Of a stretch of DNA of 12,719 bases, positions 4,896 to 12,632 are shown in pieces. The position numbers were made by a program, and so were the translations under genes. Source of the stretch: UBA3305 sp002373555. Its GTDB lineage: Bacteria > Bacillota > Clostridia > Lachnospirales > Lachnospiraceae. The first letter of the stretch is position 1. Each line of letters begins with the position of its first letter. The DNA is taken from contig CAMOER010000055.1 in NCBI GenBank assembly GCA_946612455.1, positions 1 to 12,719 of the forward strand. The letters run 5' to 3'. A model generated the notes under the pieces. That model was not told the origin of the DNA. It worked only from the letters and a program-made list of their open reading frames with translations, and did no database searches.

Positions 4896-5861
4896 ATGAG
4901 AAAACACTTATTTAATATTATATTGGTATTGGTGCTGCTCTCCGGCGTGGGACTTCTGCTTTACCCGACGATTGCCGACTATTGGAACTCTTTTCATCAG
5001 TCCAGAGCGATCGCTACCTATAATGAGGATATCTCCAACCTGGATACAGACCAGTACAATGAAATCGTTGATCAGGCGAAAGCCTACAACCGAAAGATTG
5101 CGCAGTCCGGTCTGAAATGGCTGTTGTCAGACGCGGAAAAAGCAGAATACGATTCGGTCCTCAAGGTCGGCGAGAGTACGATCATGGGAACGATCGACAT
5201 ACCAAGAATCAATGTTTCCCTTCCGATTTATCACGGCACGGATGAAGCTGAACTGCAGGTCGGTATCGGACATCTGGAGGGCACCAGCCTTCCGATCGGT
5301 ACCGAAAGCTGGCAGGTAAGCGGCAAGCGCCAGAGAGTTGGAAAGGTTACCGATCCGAATGACTGCAGCCATTGTGTGCTTTCCGGACACAGAGGCCTGC
5401 CCAGCGCAAGACTGTTTACGGATCTGGACAAACTTGTCCAGGGTGATACATTTACTTTAACAGTCTTAAATGAAACACTGACTTATGAAGTAGACCAGAT
5501 CCGCATCGTTCTTCCCGAAGATCTGAGTGATATCAGCCTGATCCCGGGAGAGGATCTTTGCACATTGGTCACCTGTACCCCGTATGGTATCAACACGCAC
5601 AGACTTCTGGTGCGCGGACACCGGATCGCCAACCTGATGGGTGACGCGGCGGTGTCGATGGATGCAACGCAGATCAATACCCTTTACACGGTACCTTTCA
5701 TCGCAGTGCCGATCGTGATTCTTCTGCTGATCGTGACTCTGGTGATCACGAATAAGCAGATCAAACACAGAGACGCTTACCGCAATTCAGTGAAGAACGT
5801 GAAGATGACCCGGTATCTGAAGATGGTGGAGAAGGAAGATTCCGAGGAGGTTAACTCATGA
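4896..5861 (+). CDS. Class C (pilus-type) sortase
   Basis: A 321-residue membrane-bound transpeptidase that would join pilin subunits or attach them to the wall. One N-terminal (about 6-24) and one C-terminal (about 265-286) membrane helix bracket the catalytic domain, the usual class C layout. Class C hallmarks are IPRINVSLPIYHGT, GHLEGTSLP, LSGHRGLPSARLFTDL (His165) and TLVTCTPYGINTHRLLVRGHR-like end (Cys227, Arg236). Oddities: about 18 extra residues, with Cys157 and Cys160, lie between TSLPIG and the catalytic LSGHRG, and the usual Asp-Pro-aromatic lid motif is not found in the N-terminal region. Start at ATG 4896, 8 nt after GAGGGAG; GTG 4887 overlaps that SD. Its TGA overlaps the next ATG (ATGA), showing translational coupling. 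Confidence 0.92.
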   Translation: MRKHLFNIILVLVLLSGVGLLLYPTIADYWNSFHQSRAIATYNEDISNLDTDQYNEIVDQAKAYNRKIAQSGLKWLLSDAEKAEYDSVLKVGESTIMGTIDIPRINVSLPIYHGTDEAELQVGIGHLEGTSLPIGTESWQVSGKRQRVGKVTDPNDCSHCVLSGHRGLPSARLFTDLDKLVQGDTFTLTVLNETLTYEVDQIRIVLPEDLSDISLIPGEDLCTLVTCTPYGINTHRLLVRGHRIANLMGDAAVSMDATQINTLYTVPFIAVPIVILLLIVTLVITNKQIKHRDAYRNSVKNVKMTRYLKMVEKEDSEEVNS

Positions 5862-6925
5862 AACTAAGAAAAGCGATTATTCTGCCGGCGATCATGCTGG
5901 CCGCGGCGCTGCTTTTTGCAGGTGCGGGCACGGCGAAAGCGGAGAATCTTGATTTAAGCAAGACGGTTTCGCTGACGGTGAATGCGGGGCCTGCATCGAT
6001 GGACGAGCTTCTTTCCGCGCAGAAGAGCGGCAAAGTCGTTGTCGATCTGTACAAGGTCGCTGATGCGAAGGAGGACGGCGCCGGCGGGGTTGCATTCACG
6101 CCGAAGACCGGCGTGACATTCAGCAGTCCGATCGATACCTATGAAGCGATGGGCAAGCTGGATAATTCAGCATGGATGACGCTGGCACAGGATGCGGCGA
6201 GAAGTGTGCTTGGTGCTGCTACTTTACCGGTTAAAGCTGAAGATCCCACAAAGTTGAATCAGCTGTCAAGCGGTCTGTATCTGGTCGTACCACATGACGC
6301 AAATCTTTCTCTGAATCAGTATAAAAACGAGAAGGATGGTGTTATTACAACCAAAGCCAATGTCGGTAATGATACATACACATGGTATCCCGAGCTTGTC
6401 GCTCTGCCGAGTACAGTCTCTGAAATGGGTGCGGACGGCACACATCAGGTTGTCACCACCGCAGGCGACTGGCAGTACAGTATCACCGCTACACTGAAGC
6501 CGGCTGTCGGCGATCAGTTCGGTGATCTGTATATCACAAAGGTGCTGCCGACATATGAGACGACCACACCGGTGACATTCGTGTTCAGTGTGAAGGCGGA
6601 GGTAGGAACCGGGGAAGAAAAGCAAACAGTCTATGATGATGTCTGCTCCCTGACGTTCGATTCAAACGGACAGAAGACCTACCGGATCCTGAACAGAATT
6701 CCTGTAGGGGCGAAAGTAACCGTTACCGAGGAATATGCAGGAACGAGATACAAAATCAAAGACGATGCGAAGAAGACGCAGACAGACACGATCATTTCCA
6801 GAGATACTGGTGTTTTGGAACTGACATTTGAAAACACCTACACACCTAAAGAGCCTTCCGTTGGATATGGAATTCTAAATGAATTTACGTACGGTGAGAA
6901 TGGCTGGGTTGTTAACCAGAACTAG
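5858..6925 (+). CDS. Secreted pilin-like protein lacking a sorting signal
   Basis: A 355-residue secreted protein: signal peptide about 1-28 (cleavage near AKA-EN). An N-terminal pilin-type domain (about 30-185, GKVVVDLYKVADA and SSGLYLVVPHDA) is followed by a second Ig-like repeat (about 205-327, LYITKVLP, a VTVTEEYAGTRY segment like the pilin E-box, ending LELTFENTYTP). Such Cna-B-like domains usually hold Lys-Asn isopeptide bonds. Unlike ordinary sortase pilins there is no LPXTG-like motif and no C-terminal membrane helix; the protein ends SVGYGILNEFTYGENGWVVNQN-like, with the stop followed at once by the next SD. An internal LPST (184-187) is not at a wall-anchor position. GAGGAGG (5844-5850) precedes ATG 5858. 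Possibly the main shaft, held non-covalently or as a tip; role inferred from the operon. Confidence 0.75.
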   Translation: MKLRKAIILPAIMLAAALLFAGAGTAKAENLDLSKTVSLTVNAGPASMDELLSAQKSGKVVVDLYKVADAKEDGAGGVAFTPKTGVTFSSPIDTYEAMGKLDNSAWMTLAQDAARSVLGAATLPVKAEDPTKLNQLSSGLYLVVPHDANLSLNQYKNEKDGVITTKANVGNDTYTWYPELVALPSTVSEMGADGTHQVVTTAGDWQYSITATLKPAVGDQFGDLYITKVLPTYETTTPVTFVFSVKAEVGTGEEKQTVYDDVCSLTFDSNGQKTYRILNRIPVGAKVTVTEEYAGTRYKIKDDAKKTQTDTIISRDTGVLELTFENTYTPKEPSVGYGILNEFTYGENGWVVNQN

Positions 6926-6939
6926 GAAAGGAGGAGCAA

Positions 6940-7461
6940 ATGAGCAGAAAGGGTTATTTGTTAGCTGCATTTGCGGCATTGTTGGTGCTCGGCTTCTCAA
7001 TTTCTCCGGCAATGGCATACTTTACCTGCTATACTGAGGCTGAAGGCGTAAAAATAGTGAAGATTTCAGAAGATACTACAATTGAAGAGCCTGTGGTAAA
7101 AGATTGGGTAAAGCATCTCGCCATTAAAAATACTGGAGATGGGCCAGTGTTTATCAGAGCTACAGCATTCGCTGCGGATAGATTTGGACTCTCTGCCGAG
7201 GGAAGTAACTGGGAGAGTAGTACAGCTTTGAAGTCTGGTGATTTTGTGTATTACACCAAGGCATTGGAACCCGGGGAGATGGCGGATGAACTTTTGATAA
7301 AAATCAGTAATGTTCCAGAAAAGGAAGCATTAGAACTTGGTGATAGTTTTAATGTGGTTGTTGTATATGAAGCAGTGCCTGCAACATTCAATGAAGACCG
7401 CTCGCCTAAGTACAAAGATGAAGATGTATGGGCGCAGGATCGGGTCGTCATCAAAGAGTAA
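6940..7461 (+). CDS. SipW-dependent TasA/CalY-like secreted subunit (small)
   Basis: A 173-residue protein with a hydrophobic signal region (about 5-26) ending SPAMAYFTCYTEAEG; Ala-x-Ala followed by Tyr/Phe is typical of SipW-processed TasA and camelysin-type proteins. The rest is predicted mostly beta: HLAIKNTGDGPVFIRATAFA and a late strand SFNVVVVYEAVPATF match the TasA-like sandwich pattern. AAAGGAGG at 6927-6934 gives a strong SD for ATG 6940. Codons are visibly richer in A/T at third positions than in the flanking operon genes. Likely a fibre or biofilm subunit processed by the signal peptidase encoded at 9998. Confidence 0.7.
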   Translation: MSRKGYLLAAFAALLVLGFSISPAMAYFTCYTEAEGVKIVKISEDTTIEEPVVKDWVKHLAIKNTGDGPVFIRATAFAADRFGLSAEGSNWESSTALKSGDFVYYTKALEPGEMADELLIKISNVPEKEALELGDSFNVVVVYEAVPATFNEDRSPKYKDEDVWAQDRVVIKE

Positions 7462-7473
7462 AGGAGGAGACTT

Positions 7474-8205
7474 ATGAAGAACAACAAAGGCTTCACCGTT
7501 ACGACATTGATCCTGACCGGAGTGGCGGCCGTACTGCTTGTACTCGGCGGGATCGGCGGTGCGAGAGCTGCATTGCAGTTCACTTCCGAGATCTACGAAG
7601 TTCCGCTCGCCATGGAGGAGATCGGCATCGGTATTCTGGAAAATGGCGAAGCAAGAGACTTTGACACACTGCTGCTGGATCTTGTAGATGAAGAAAACGG
7701 CGAGGAAATAAAACCCGGCGTTGTCTACGATGAAGATGTAGATGTTGTAAATAACGGTGCGATTGATGAATATATCCGCGTAGTCATTTACAAATACTGG
7801 AAAGACGGTGCGGAGGGTGACAAGAATACGGAACTGGATCCGTCGCTCATCATTCTCGAGGATCCGGAAAACCATGGCTGGCTTCACGACGGCGCCCAGT
7901 CGACCGACGAGCGCGAAGTGTATTACTACACGAAGCCGGTCAAACCGCTCAGCGCTGATGGCAAGGCTCTGGATCTGTTCGATACCATTCAGATCGATCC
8001 TTCGATCGTAGATATGGTTTATCAGACGGAAGAGAAGGATGCTGCCGGCAATCTGATCACCGATTTTATCTACAACGGCAAGTATATGGGCATCAAGGTT
8101 GAAGCTTCCGGCGTGCAGACGCACAATGCCGAGGATGCGATCCACAGTGCCTGGGGCGCAGAAGTTGACATTTCCGATGACGGAACACTTTCACTGGAAG
8201 AGTAA
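7474..8205 (+). CDS. SipW-dependent TasA-like secreted subunit (large)
   Basis: A 243-residue protein with a hydrophobic segment (about 8-33) ending GGARAALQFTSE, a probable SipW-type cleavage site. The body shows IKPGVVYDEDVDVVNNGAID, the 'PG...v.N.G..d' strand pattern of TasA-like domains, then EYIRVVIYKYW. The C-terminal motif VQTHNAEDAIHSAWG resembles the end of TasA-like subunits from Clostridia. Strong acidic character. AAAGGAGGAG lies 7 nt before ATG 7474. Located between two other secreted subunits with 12-nt gaps, so co-expressed with them. Confidence 0.72.
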   Translation: MKNNKGFTVTTLILTGVAAVLLVLGGIGGARAALQFTSEIYEVPLAMEEIGIGILENGEARDFDTLLLDLVDEENGEEIKPGVVYDEDVDVVNNGAIDEYIRVVIYKYWKDGAEGDKNTELDPSLIILEDPENHGWLHDGAQSTDEREVYYYTKPVKPLSADGKALDLFDTIQIDPSIVDMVYQTEEKDAAGNLITDFIYNGKYMGIKVEASGVQTHNAEDAIHSAWGAEVDISDDGTLSLEE

Positions 8206-8217
8206 GGAGGGAGACGA

Positions 8218-8982
8218 ATGAAAAAGACATTTGCAGTATTCGGCTTTATCCTTACGATGGTCATCTGCCTCGGCTTTTCTGCGAAGGCTTTCGCTAACAG
8301 CGCGGATACGGATGACAGCACGCTGATCGGGTCGAAGAACATGAAGTGTACGTTCGACGGCAAGAAGCTGGACAGTGATCTCGGTTCGATCATGGATCTG
8401 GTAAACCAGATGCAGCCCGGCGACAGCGTGAAGTTCGAGATCGAACTGATCAATAATTACGAGAAGACGACTGCGTTCTGGATGTGGAACAAGGTTATCA
8501 AGAGTTTTGAAAAGAACAGCCCGGCAAACGGAGGTGCCTATACCTACATTCTGACGTATACGGATCCGGACGGGAAGACGAAAGATATTTTCCGAAGCGA
8601 TACGGTCGGCGGTGAAGAGATCTCCAACAACCGTGAAGGTATGCGGGAAGCAACCAGCAACCTGGAGGATTATTTCTATCTGTATTCACTGAAGAAGGGA
8701 CAGAGCGGTAAGGTAACACTGGTCGTAAAGCTGGACGGCGAGACGCAGGGAAACAACTATCAGAATACGCTGGCGGACATCGATTTCCGTTTTGCCTGCG
8801 AGATCGAGGAAGGCAGCAATAACCCGAAGAATGATACGCCGCCGTCAAACCGTAAGATTGCGAAGACCGGTGATGACTTCAATATTCTGCCTTATGCGGC
8901 GGCGCTGGCCGGCAGCGGAATCCTTCTGATGCTCATTCTGTTCCTCACGAGAAAAAAGAAGGGAGAGGATGTCAATGCGTAA
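8218..8982 (+). CDS. Secreted subunit with IAKTG wall-sorting signal
   Basis: A 254-residue protein: signal peptide about 1-26 (AKAFA-NS), a beta-rich body with MQPGDSVKFEIELINN (TasA-like 'PGD' strand), and a C-terminal sorting signal IAKTG (214-218, an LPXTG variant) followed by a membrane helix (about 225-244) and RKKK tail. It is the only protein in this operon with a complete sortase signal, so it is the best substrate of the class C sortase, possibly the base or anchor of the fibre. SD TAAGGAGGGAG precedes ATG 8218; the gene ends by overlapping the next start by 8 bp. Confidence 0.82.
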   Translation: MKKTFAVFGFILTMVICLGFSAKAFANSADTDDSTLIGSKNMKCTFDGKKLDSDLGSIMDLVNQMQPGDSVKFEIELINNYEKTTAFWMWNKVIKSFEKNSPANGGAYTYILTYTDPDGKTKDIFRSDTVGGEEISNNREGMREATSNLEDYFYLYSLKKGQSGKVTLVVKLDGETQGNNYQNTLADIDFRFACEIEEGSNNPKNDTPPSNRKIAKTGDDFNILPYAAALAGSGILLMLILFLTRKKKGEDVNA

Positions 8983-9991
8983 ATTCATAATGGCTCTGCT
9001 CCCGTGCATGGCGCTCGGCATCCTTATGCTGTTCGGATTTTCCGCCACGGCGAATGCAGAGGGCTATAAGTATAAGGTCAGAATCGAGGACGGACTGTAT
9101 GGCGAAGTGGACAAGCACGAAGCCGAGTTCGATTACAATGAGCGCTGGAATCCGAATGATTACAAAGTCAAGATCACGAATGACAAGTATTACTTCAAAG
9201 GATTCCATATCAGCGGTATCGAAGGTATTGTCGGTGCGACGAAGATCACGCAGGATACAGTGTTTGTTGCAACCTATGGTATCAGAGGAACCACGGTTTC
9301 CTATTCGATTCATTACCGGGATGCGAACGGAAGAGATCTGGCGGAGAGTCAGACGTTCTATGGAAATGTTGGTGATAAGCCTGTTGCAGCATTTTTGTAT
9401 ATTGATGGATACCAGCCGAGGTATTATAATATTACAAGAACGCTGACAGAAGATGGTGACAACGACTTCGTTTTCGTGTATGATCGTGTAACAACGAGTT
9501 CTTCATCGAACAATAACAATAATAACAACAATAACAATAATAACAACAATAACAATAATAATACGAACAATAACACGAATAACAACACAAATAATAACAC
9601 CAACAACAATACCAATAATAACGGAACCAATAACCAGAACAATCAGAATAATCAGAACCAGCAGCCGACGGACAATGCAAATCAGCCGACGACTGCGGCG
9701 GCTGAGAACGCCGAAGCTCCTGCTGCTACCGAAGCAGCAGCGCCTGAGACGCAGGCTCCGGCGGAAAGCGAGGCGGGCAGTGGTGAGCCCGGTGAGATCC
9801 TGGACGAGGATGAGGAAGTGCCTCTGGCGCAGCCTACACAGGAAGCGGATGATTCCACCGCTGCCGGACAGGCTGAGTCGAGCAAGCACAGTTCCTGGAT
9901 CGCCTTCGGTATCCTGGGCGTTTGCCTGATCGGTCTGATCCTTCTGATCGTATTCTTCAGATCGAATCAGAACAGGAGTAGAAGAAGATAA
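8975..9991 (+). CDS. Membrane-anchored surface protein, MucBP-like domain and Asn-rich stalk
   Basis: A 338-residue surface protein: signal peptide about 1-28 (ATANA-EG), a beta domain (about 30-100), a MucBP-like domain (about 105-172, VSYSIHYRDANGRDLAES ... GYQPRYY ... DFVFVYD), an Asn-rich stalk (about 179-220), an Ala/Glu/Pro/Thr-rich linker, then a C-terminal helix (about 305-328) and Arg-rich tail. MucBP domains bind mucins in other Firmicutes, so this could be an adhesin. DEDEEVPLAQ resembles the stretch that normally precedes a VPxTGD sorting motif, but no such motif follows, so anchoring is probably by the membrane helix. Start at ATG 8975, 9 nt after GGGAG; ATG 8969 is too close to the SD. 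Confidence 0.75.
   Translation: MRKFIMALLPCMALGILMLFGFSATANAEGYKYKVRIEDGLYGEVDKHEAEFDYNERWNPNDYKVKITNDKYYFKGFHISGIEGIVGATKITQDTVFVATYGIRGTTVSYSIHYRDANGRDLAESQTFYGNVGDKPVAAFLYIDGYQPRYYNITRTLTEDGDNDFVFVYDRVTTSSSSNNNNNNNNNNNNNNNNNNTNNNTNNNTNNNTNNNTNNNGTNNQNNQNNQNQQPTDNANQPTTAAAENAEAPAATEAAAPETQAPAESEAGSGEPGEILDEDEEVPLAQPTQEADDSTAAGQAESSKHSSWIAFGILGVCLIGLILLIVFFRSNQNRSRRR
9509..9622 (+). repeat. Coding minisatellite: three 18-bp poly-Asn units, five 12-bp Thr-Asn3 units
   Basis: 9509-9562 is three near-identical 18-bp units (AACAATAACAATAATAAC), all Asn codons. 9563-9622 is five 12-bp units coding Thr-Asn-Asn-Asn with varied codons. Length changes by units would keep the frame and only alter stalk length. 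Confidence 0.9.
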
Positions 9992-9997
9992 TCGTAC

Positions 9998-10531
9998 ATG
10001 AGTAGAACGAGGTTTACTGAAACTGAGTATGTGCCGGAAAAGGGCAGGGCATGGCTTCCTGCCCTTTTTTGCAATATTATAGGCGTGGCGATCCCGATCC
10101 TTGTGATCGCATTTATGGTCCCGCTGGCGCTGCCGCAGATCCGCGGCCAGGTGACGTATAATATCGAGACCGGAAGTATGGAACCGGAGGTTCCGGTCGG
10201 ATCCATGATCATTGTGGATCAGTGTGATCCCGGTGATCTGGCGGAAGGCGATATCATCGCGTATTCCGCCGGCGAATCCGTGATTGCGCATCGCGTTGTG
10301 GCGAACAATGTCCTGGAAGGTAAGCTGGAGACGAAGGGCGATGCGAATGAGGAGAAGGATCTGGAGCCGGTGGATTACGGTCAGGTGATCGGCAAGGTGT
10401 CGAAGGTGATGCCGGGCGCCGGACTGGCGATGACATTCGCGACGTCGTTCGGCGGCAGGATGTGCCTGGTGGGGATGATTCTGATCGGGGTGCTGTTTAA
10501 TGTGCTGGCGGGAAGGTTGAGGAAGCTGTAA
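9998..10531 (+). CDS. sipW: SipW-like signal peptidase I (His-type)
   Basis: A 177-residue membrane protease with an N-terminal helix (about 23-46) and a C-terminal one (about 155-172). The catalytic Ser60 lies in ETGSMEPEVPVGS; the general-base position carries His98 in VIAHRVV rather than the bacterial Lys, and TKGDAN follows (Asp115). These are marks of the ER/archaeal-type (S26B) peptidases to which Bacillus SipW belongs. It would cleave the signal regions of the TasA-like subunits encoded upstream. ATG 9998 lies 6 nt after the previous stop with no good SD (AGGAG at 9974-9978 is too far), so translation may be coupled. A terminator-like hairpin overlaps codons 14-24; a later GTG (residue 30) is a weaker alternative start. 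Confidence 0.88.
   Translation: MSRTRFTETEYVPEKGRAWLPALFCNIIGVAIPILVIAFMVPLALPQIRGQVTYNIETGSMEPEVPVGSMIIVDQCDPGDLAEGDIIAYSAGESVIAHRVVANNVLEGKLETKGDANEEKDLEPVDYGQVIGKVSKVMPGAGLAMTFATSFGGRMCLVGMILIGVLFNVLAGRLRKL
10038..10070 (+). terminator. Intrinsic terminator-like hairpin inside the sipW start
   Basis: AAAAGGGCAGG (10038-10048), 9-nt loop, CCTGCCCTTTT (10058-10068) and T to 10070: an 11-bp perfect stem with a U-run. It lies within the first 25 codons of the signal peptidase gene, after the surface-protein genes. It may terminate most operon transcripts here, lowering sipW expression. Confidence 0.65.
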
Positions 10532-10547
10532 CGGCCGGAAGGCGTTC

Positions 10548-10852
10548 TGTCATACTGAGCGAACGAAGTGAGTGAAGTATCCACCGCTGGTAGTCTTGTT
10601 GTTTAATAAAACCAAAGACTGCAGGGCGAGGATCCTTCGCAGGCTCAGGATGACAGATGAAAGCACCAGCCAAACGATTGTCATGCTGAGCGAACGAAGT
10701 GAGTGAAGTATCCACCGCTGGTAGTCTTGTTGTTTTAATAAAACCAAAGACTGCAGGGCGAGGATCCTTCGCAGGCTCAGGATGACAGATGAAAGCACCA
10801 GCCAAACGATTGTCATGCTGAGCGAACGAAGTGAGTGAAGTATCCACCGCTG
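10548..10852. repeat. 2.3 tandem units of a 131/132-bp palindromic intergenic repeat
   Basis: Units start at 10548, 10679 and 10811. Each full unit has a left arm (TGTCATGCTGAGC ... AAGTATCC) and a right arm (GGATCCTTCGC ... CTCAGGATGACA; 10630-10655 in unit 1), partly complementary. The first two units differ by a substitution near the left end and one extra T in a T-run; the third stops after the left arm at 10852. This GTCATNCTGAGC / GAAGNATCC type of palindromic repeat is widespread in Clostridia. The stretch 10532-10886 contains no gene. As RNA the arms could form a hairpin at the end of the sipW transcript. Confidence 0.88.
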
Positions 10853-10886
10853 AAATATCTCGGTTTTAGTAAAGGATATTTGTCCA

Positions 10887-12632
10887 ATGCACAATAAAAA
10901 GGATTTCTCAAAATCAGACCTCTCGGTCTTTATATCCTACATCATCCCGCACAAGAAGCTGTTCGCCATCGACATGCTTCTTTCTGCTTTAATTGCCGGA
11001 ATTGATCTGGCTTTCCCCTATATCACACGCAAGGCCATGAACAGCTTCCTTCCGCAGAAGCTGTACACGACCTTCTTTGTTGTTATGGGGATCGTACTTG
11101 CAGCCTACATTCTCCGCGCCGTCTTCCAGTATTTCATTACTGTTATCGGCCACGGCTATGGCACTTTGGTAGAAGCCGACATGCGCGCAGACGTTTTCGC
11201 GCACATGCAGCGCCTGTCCTTCAGTTTCTTTGACAAGAACCGGACCGGTGTGCTCCTTGCCCGCGTCACAAACGATCTGTTCGAGATCGTCGAGCTTGCC
11301 CATCATGGCCCGGAAAACATTCTGACATGTACACTGACGATCGTTGGCGCGATCATTATTCTGTTATTCATCAATCCGAAACTCACGCTTGTTCTGATTA
11401 TTCTGCTGCCCGTCACGCTGGTCTATTCCATGCGTCAGCGCGTGAACATGCGCAATGCCAACATTGAAGTTAAAAAGAAAACCGGCGAGATCAATGCAGC
11501 CATCGAGAGCGGCATTTCCGGGATCCGTACTTCCAAAGCGTTCGCAAACGAGCAGGCGGAAGAGGATAAATTTTCCAGGGCAAATGATAATTTCAAACGC
11601 AGCAAAGTCGGCTACTACAAAGCCATGGGCAAGTTCATGGGCGGTATGGAAGCGGCGATCGGCCTGATGCAGGTCGCTGTGATCGCTGTCGGCGGCGGAA
11701 TGATGATGAACGGCACGCTGGATCTGGTCGATCTGCTGACATTCACGCTGTACGTTTCCACTTTCACATCCCCGGTCCGCAAGCTGACGCAGTTCATGGA
11801 GATTTATACGCAGGGAACCGCCGGCTTCTCCAGATTCCTGGAGATCATGCGCACGGAGCCGGAGATCAAGGACGCGCCGGACGCAGTCGATCTTACCGAA
11901 GTCAAAGGGAAGATCACGTATGAAAATGTTTCCTTCCATTATAATGATGGCACGGAAGTGCTGAAGGATGTGAATGTGACCGTCGAGCCTGGCAAAACGC
12001 TGGCGCTGGTCGGTTCCTCCGGCGGCGGCAAGACGACGATGTGCCACCTGCTGCCTCGTTTTTACGATGTTTCAGCGGGAGCGGTGAAGATCGACGGAGT
12101 CGATGTCCGGAAGATCTCGCAGGAAAGCCTGCGGAAGCATATCGGTATCATCCAGCAGGATGTGTTCATGTTCGCGGGAACGATCATGGAGAACATCCGT
12201 TACGGCCGTCCGGACGCGACGGATAAGGAAGTGATCAACGCCGCGATCAAGGCGGAGATCCATGATGAGATCATGACGCTGCCGGATGGATATCATACAT
12301 TTGTCGGAGAGCGCGGGGTCGTGCTGTCCGGCGGACAGAAGCAGCGGATCTCGATCGCGAGAGTGTTCCTGAAGGAGCCGCCGATCCTGATCCTGGATGA
12401 AGCGACTTCTGCACTGGATTCCGTGACCGAACGGAAGATCCAGGACAGCCTGGATATGCTGAGTGAAGGCCGGACCTGTATCATTATCGCGCACAGGCTT
12501 TCCACGATTCGGAATGCCGACCAGATCGCTGTCATCGAGCATCAGGGGATCAGCGAGATCGGAAGCCGCGCGGAACTGCTCGCGAAAAACGGCGTCTACG
12601 CCGCTCTCGAGCGCGCCCAGGAAATCCGGTAA
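10887..12632 (+). CDS. ABC exporter half-transporter (ABCB/MsbA-like)
   Basis: A 581-residue fused permease-ATPase. The N-terminal half (about 1-310) contains six likely membrane helices of the exporter type; the C-terminal half is the ATPase: Walker A GSSGGGKTT (376-384), signature LSGGQ (480-484), Walker B ILILDEA (Asp504, catalytic Glu505), D-loop SALD, and switch His536 in IIAHRLS. All catalytic parts are intact. It would work as a homodimer or with a second half-transporter outside the window; drug, lipid or peptide substrates cannot be told from sequence. AAAGGA at 10871-10876 gives an SD 10 nt before ATG 10887. It stands apart from the fibre operon, separated by the repeat array. Confidence 0.93.
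   Translation: MHNKKDFSKSDLSVFISYIIPHKKLFAIDMLLSALIAGIDLAFPYITRKAMNSFLPQKLYTTFFVVMGIVLAAYILRAVFQYFITVIGHGYGTLVEADMRADVFAHMQRLSFSFFDKNRTGVLLARVTNDLFEIVELAHHGPENILTCTLTIVGAIIILLFINPKLTLVLIILLPVTLVYSMRQRVNMRNANIEVKKKTGEINAAIESGISGIRTSKAFANEQAEEDKFSRANDNFKRSKVGYYKAMGKFMGGMEAAIGLMQVAVIAVGGGMMMNGTLDLVDLLTFTLYVSTFTSPVRKLTQFMEIYTQGTAGFSRFLEIMRTEPEIKDAPDAVDLTEVKGKITYENVSFHYNDGTEVLKDVNVTVEPGKTLALVGSSGGGKTTMCHLLPRFYDVSAGAVKIDGVDVRKISQESLRKHIGIIQQDVFMFAGTIMENIRYGRPDATDKEVINAAIKAEIHDEIMTLPDGYHTFVGERGVVLSGGQKQRISIARVFLKEPPILILDEATSALDSVTERKIQDSLDMLSEGRTCIIIAHRLSTIRNADQIAVIEHQGISEIGSRAELLAKNGVYAALERAQEIR

Noticed and set aside
7474..7560. Type IV prepilin (KGFTVTTLIL resembles a class III signal)
   Set aside because: The Glu at mature position 5 is absent, no prepilin peptidase or assembly ATPase is nearby, and an Ala-x-Ala site follows the helix.
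9424..9680. Poly-Leu and Cys/Tyr-rich ORFs on the - strand
   Set aside because: Antisense shadows of the AAC/AAT Asn-codon tract.
10548..10852. CRISPR array
   Set aside because: Units are 131/132 bp, adjacent and almost identical throughout, with no spacers and no cas genes.
10497..10894. Minus-strand ORFs with repeated HPEPAKDPR-like or LRSLSMT-like strings
   Set aside because: They are translations of the palindromic intergenic repeat, a well-known source of spurious ORFs.
11364..12047. 227-aa ORF on the - strand within the ABC gene
   Set aside because: No SD or recognisable domain; shadow of the strongly supported + strand ABC transporter.
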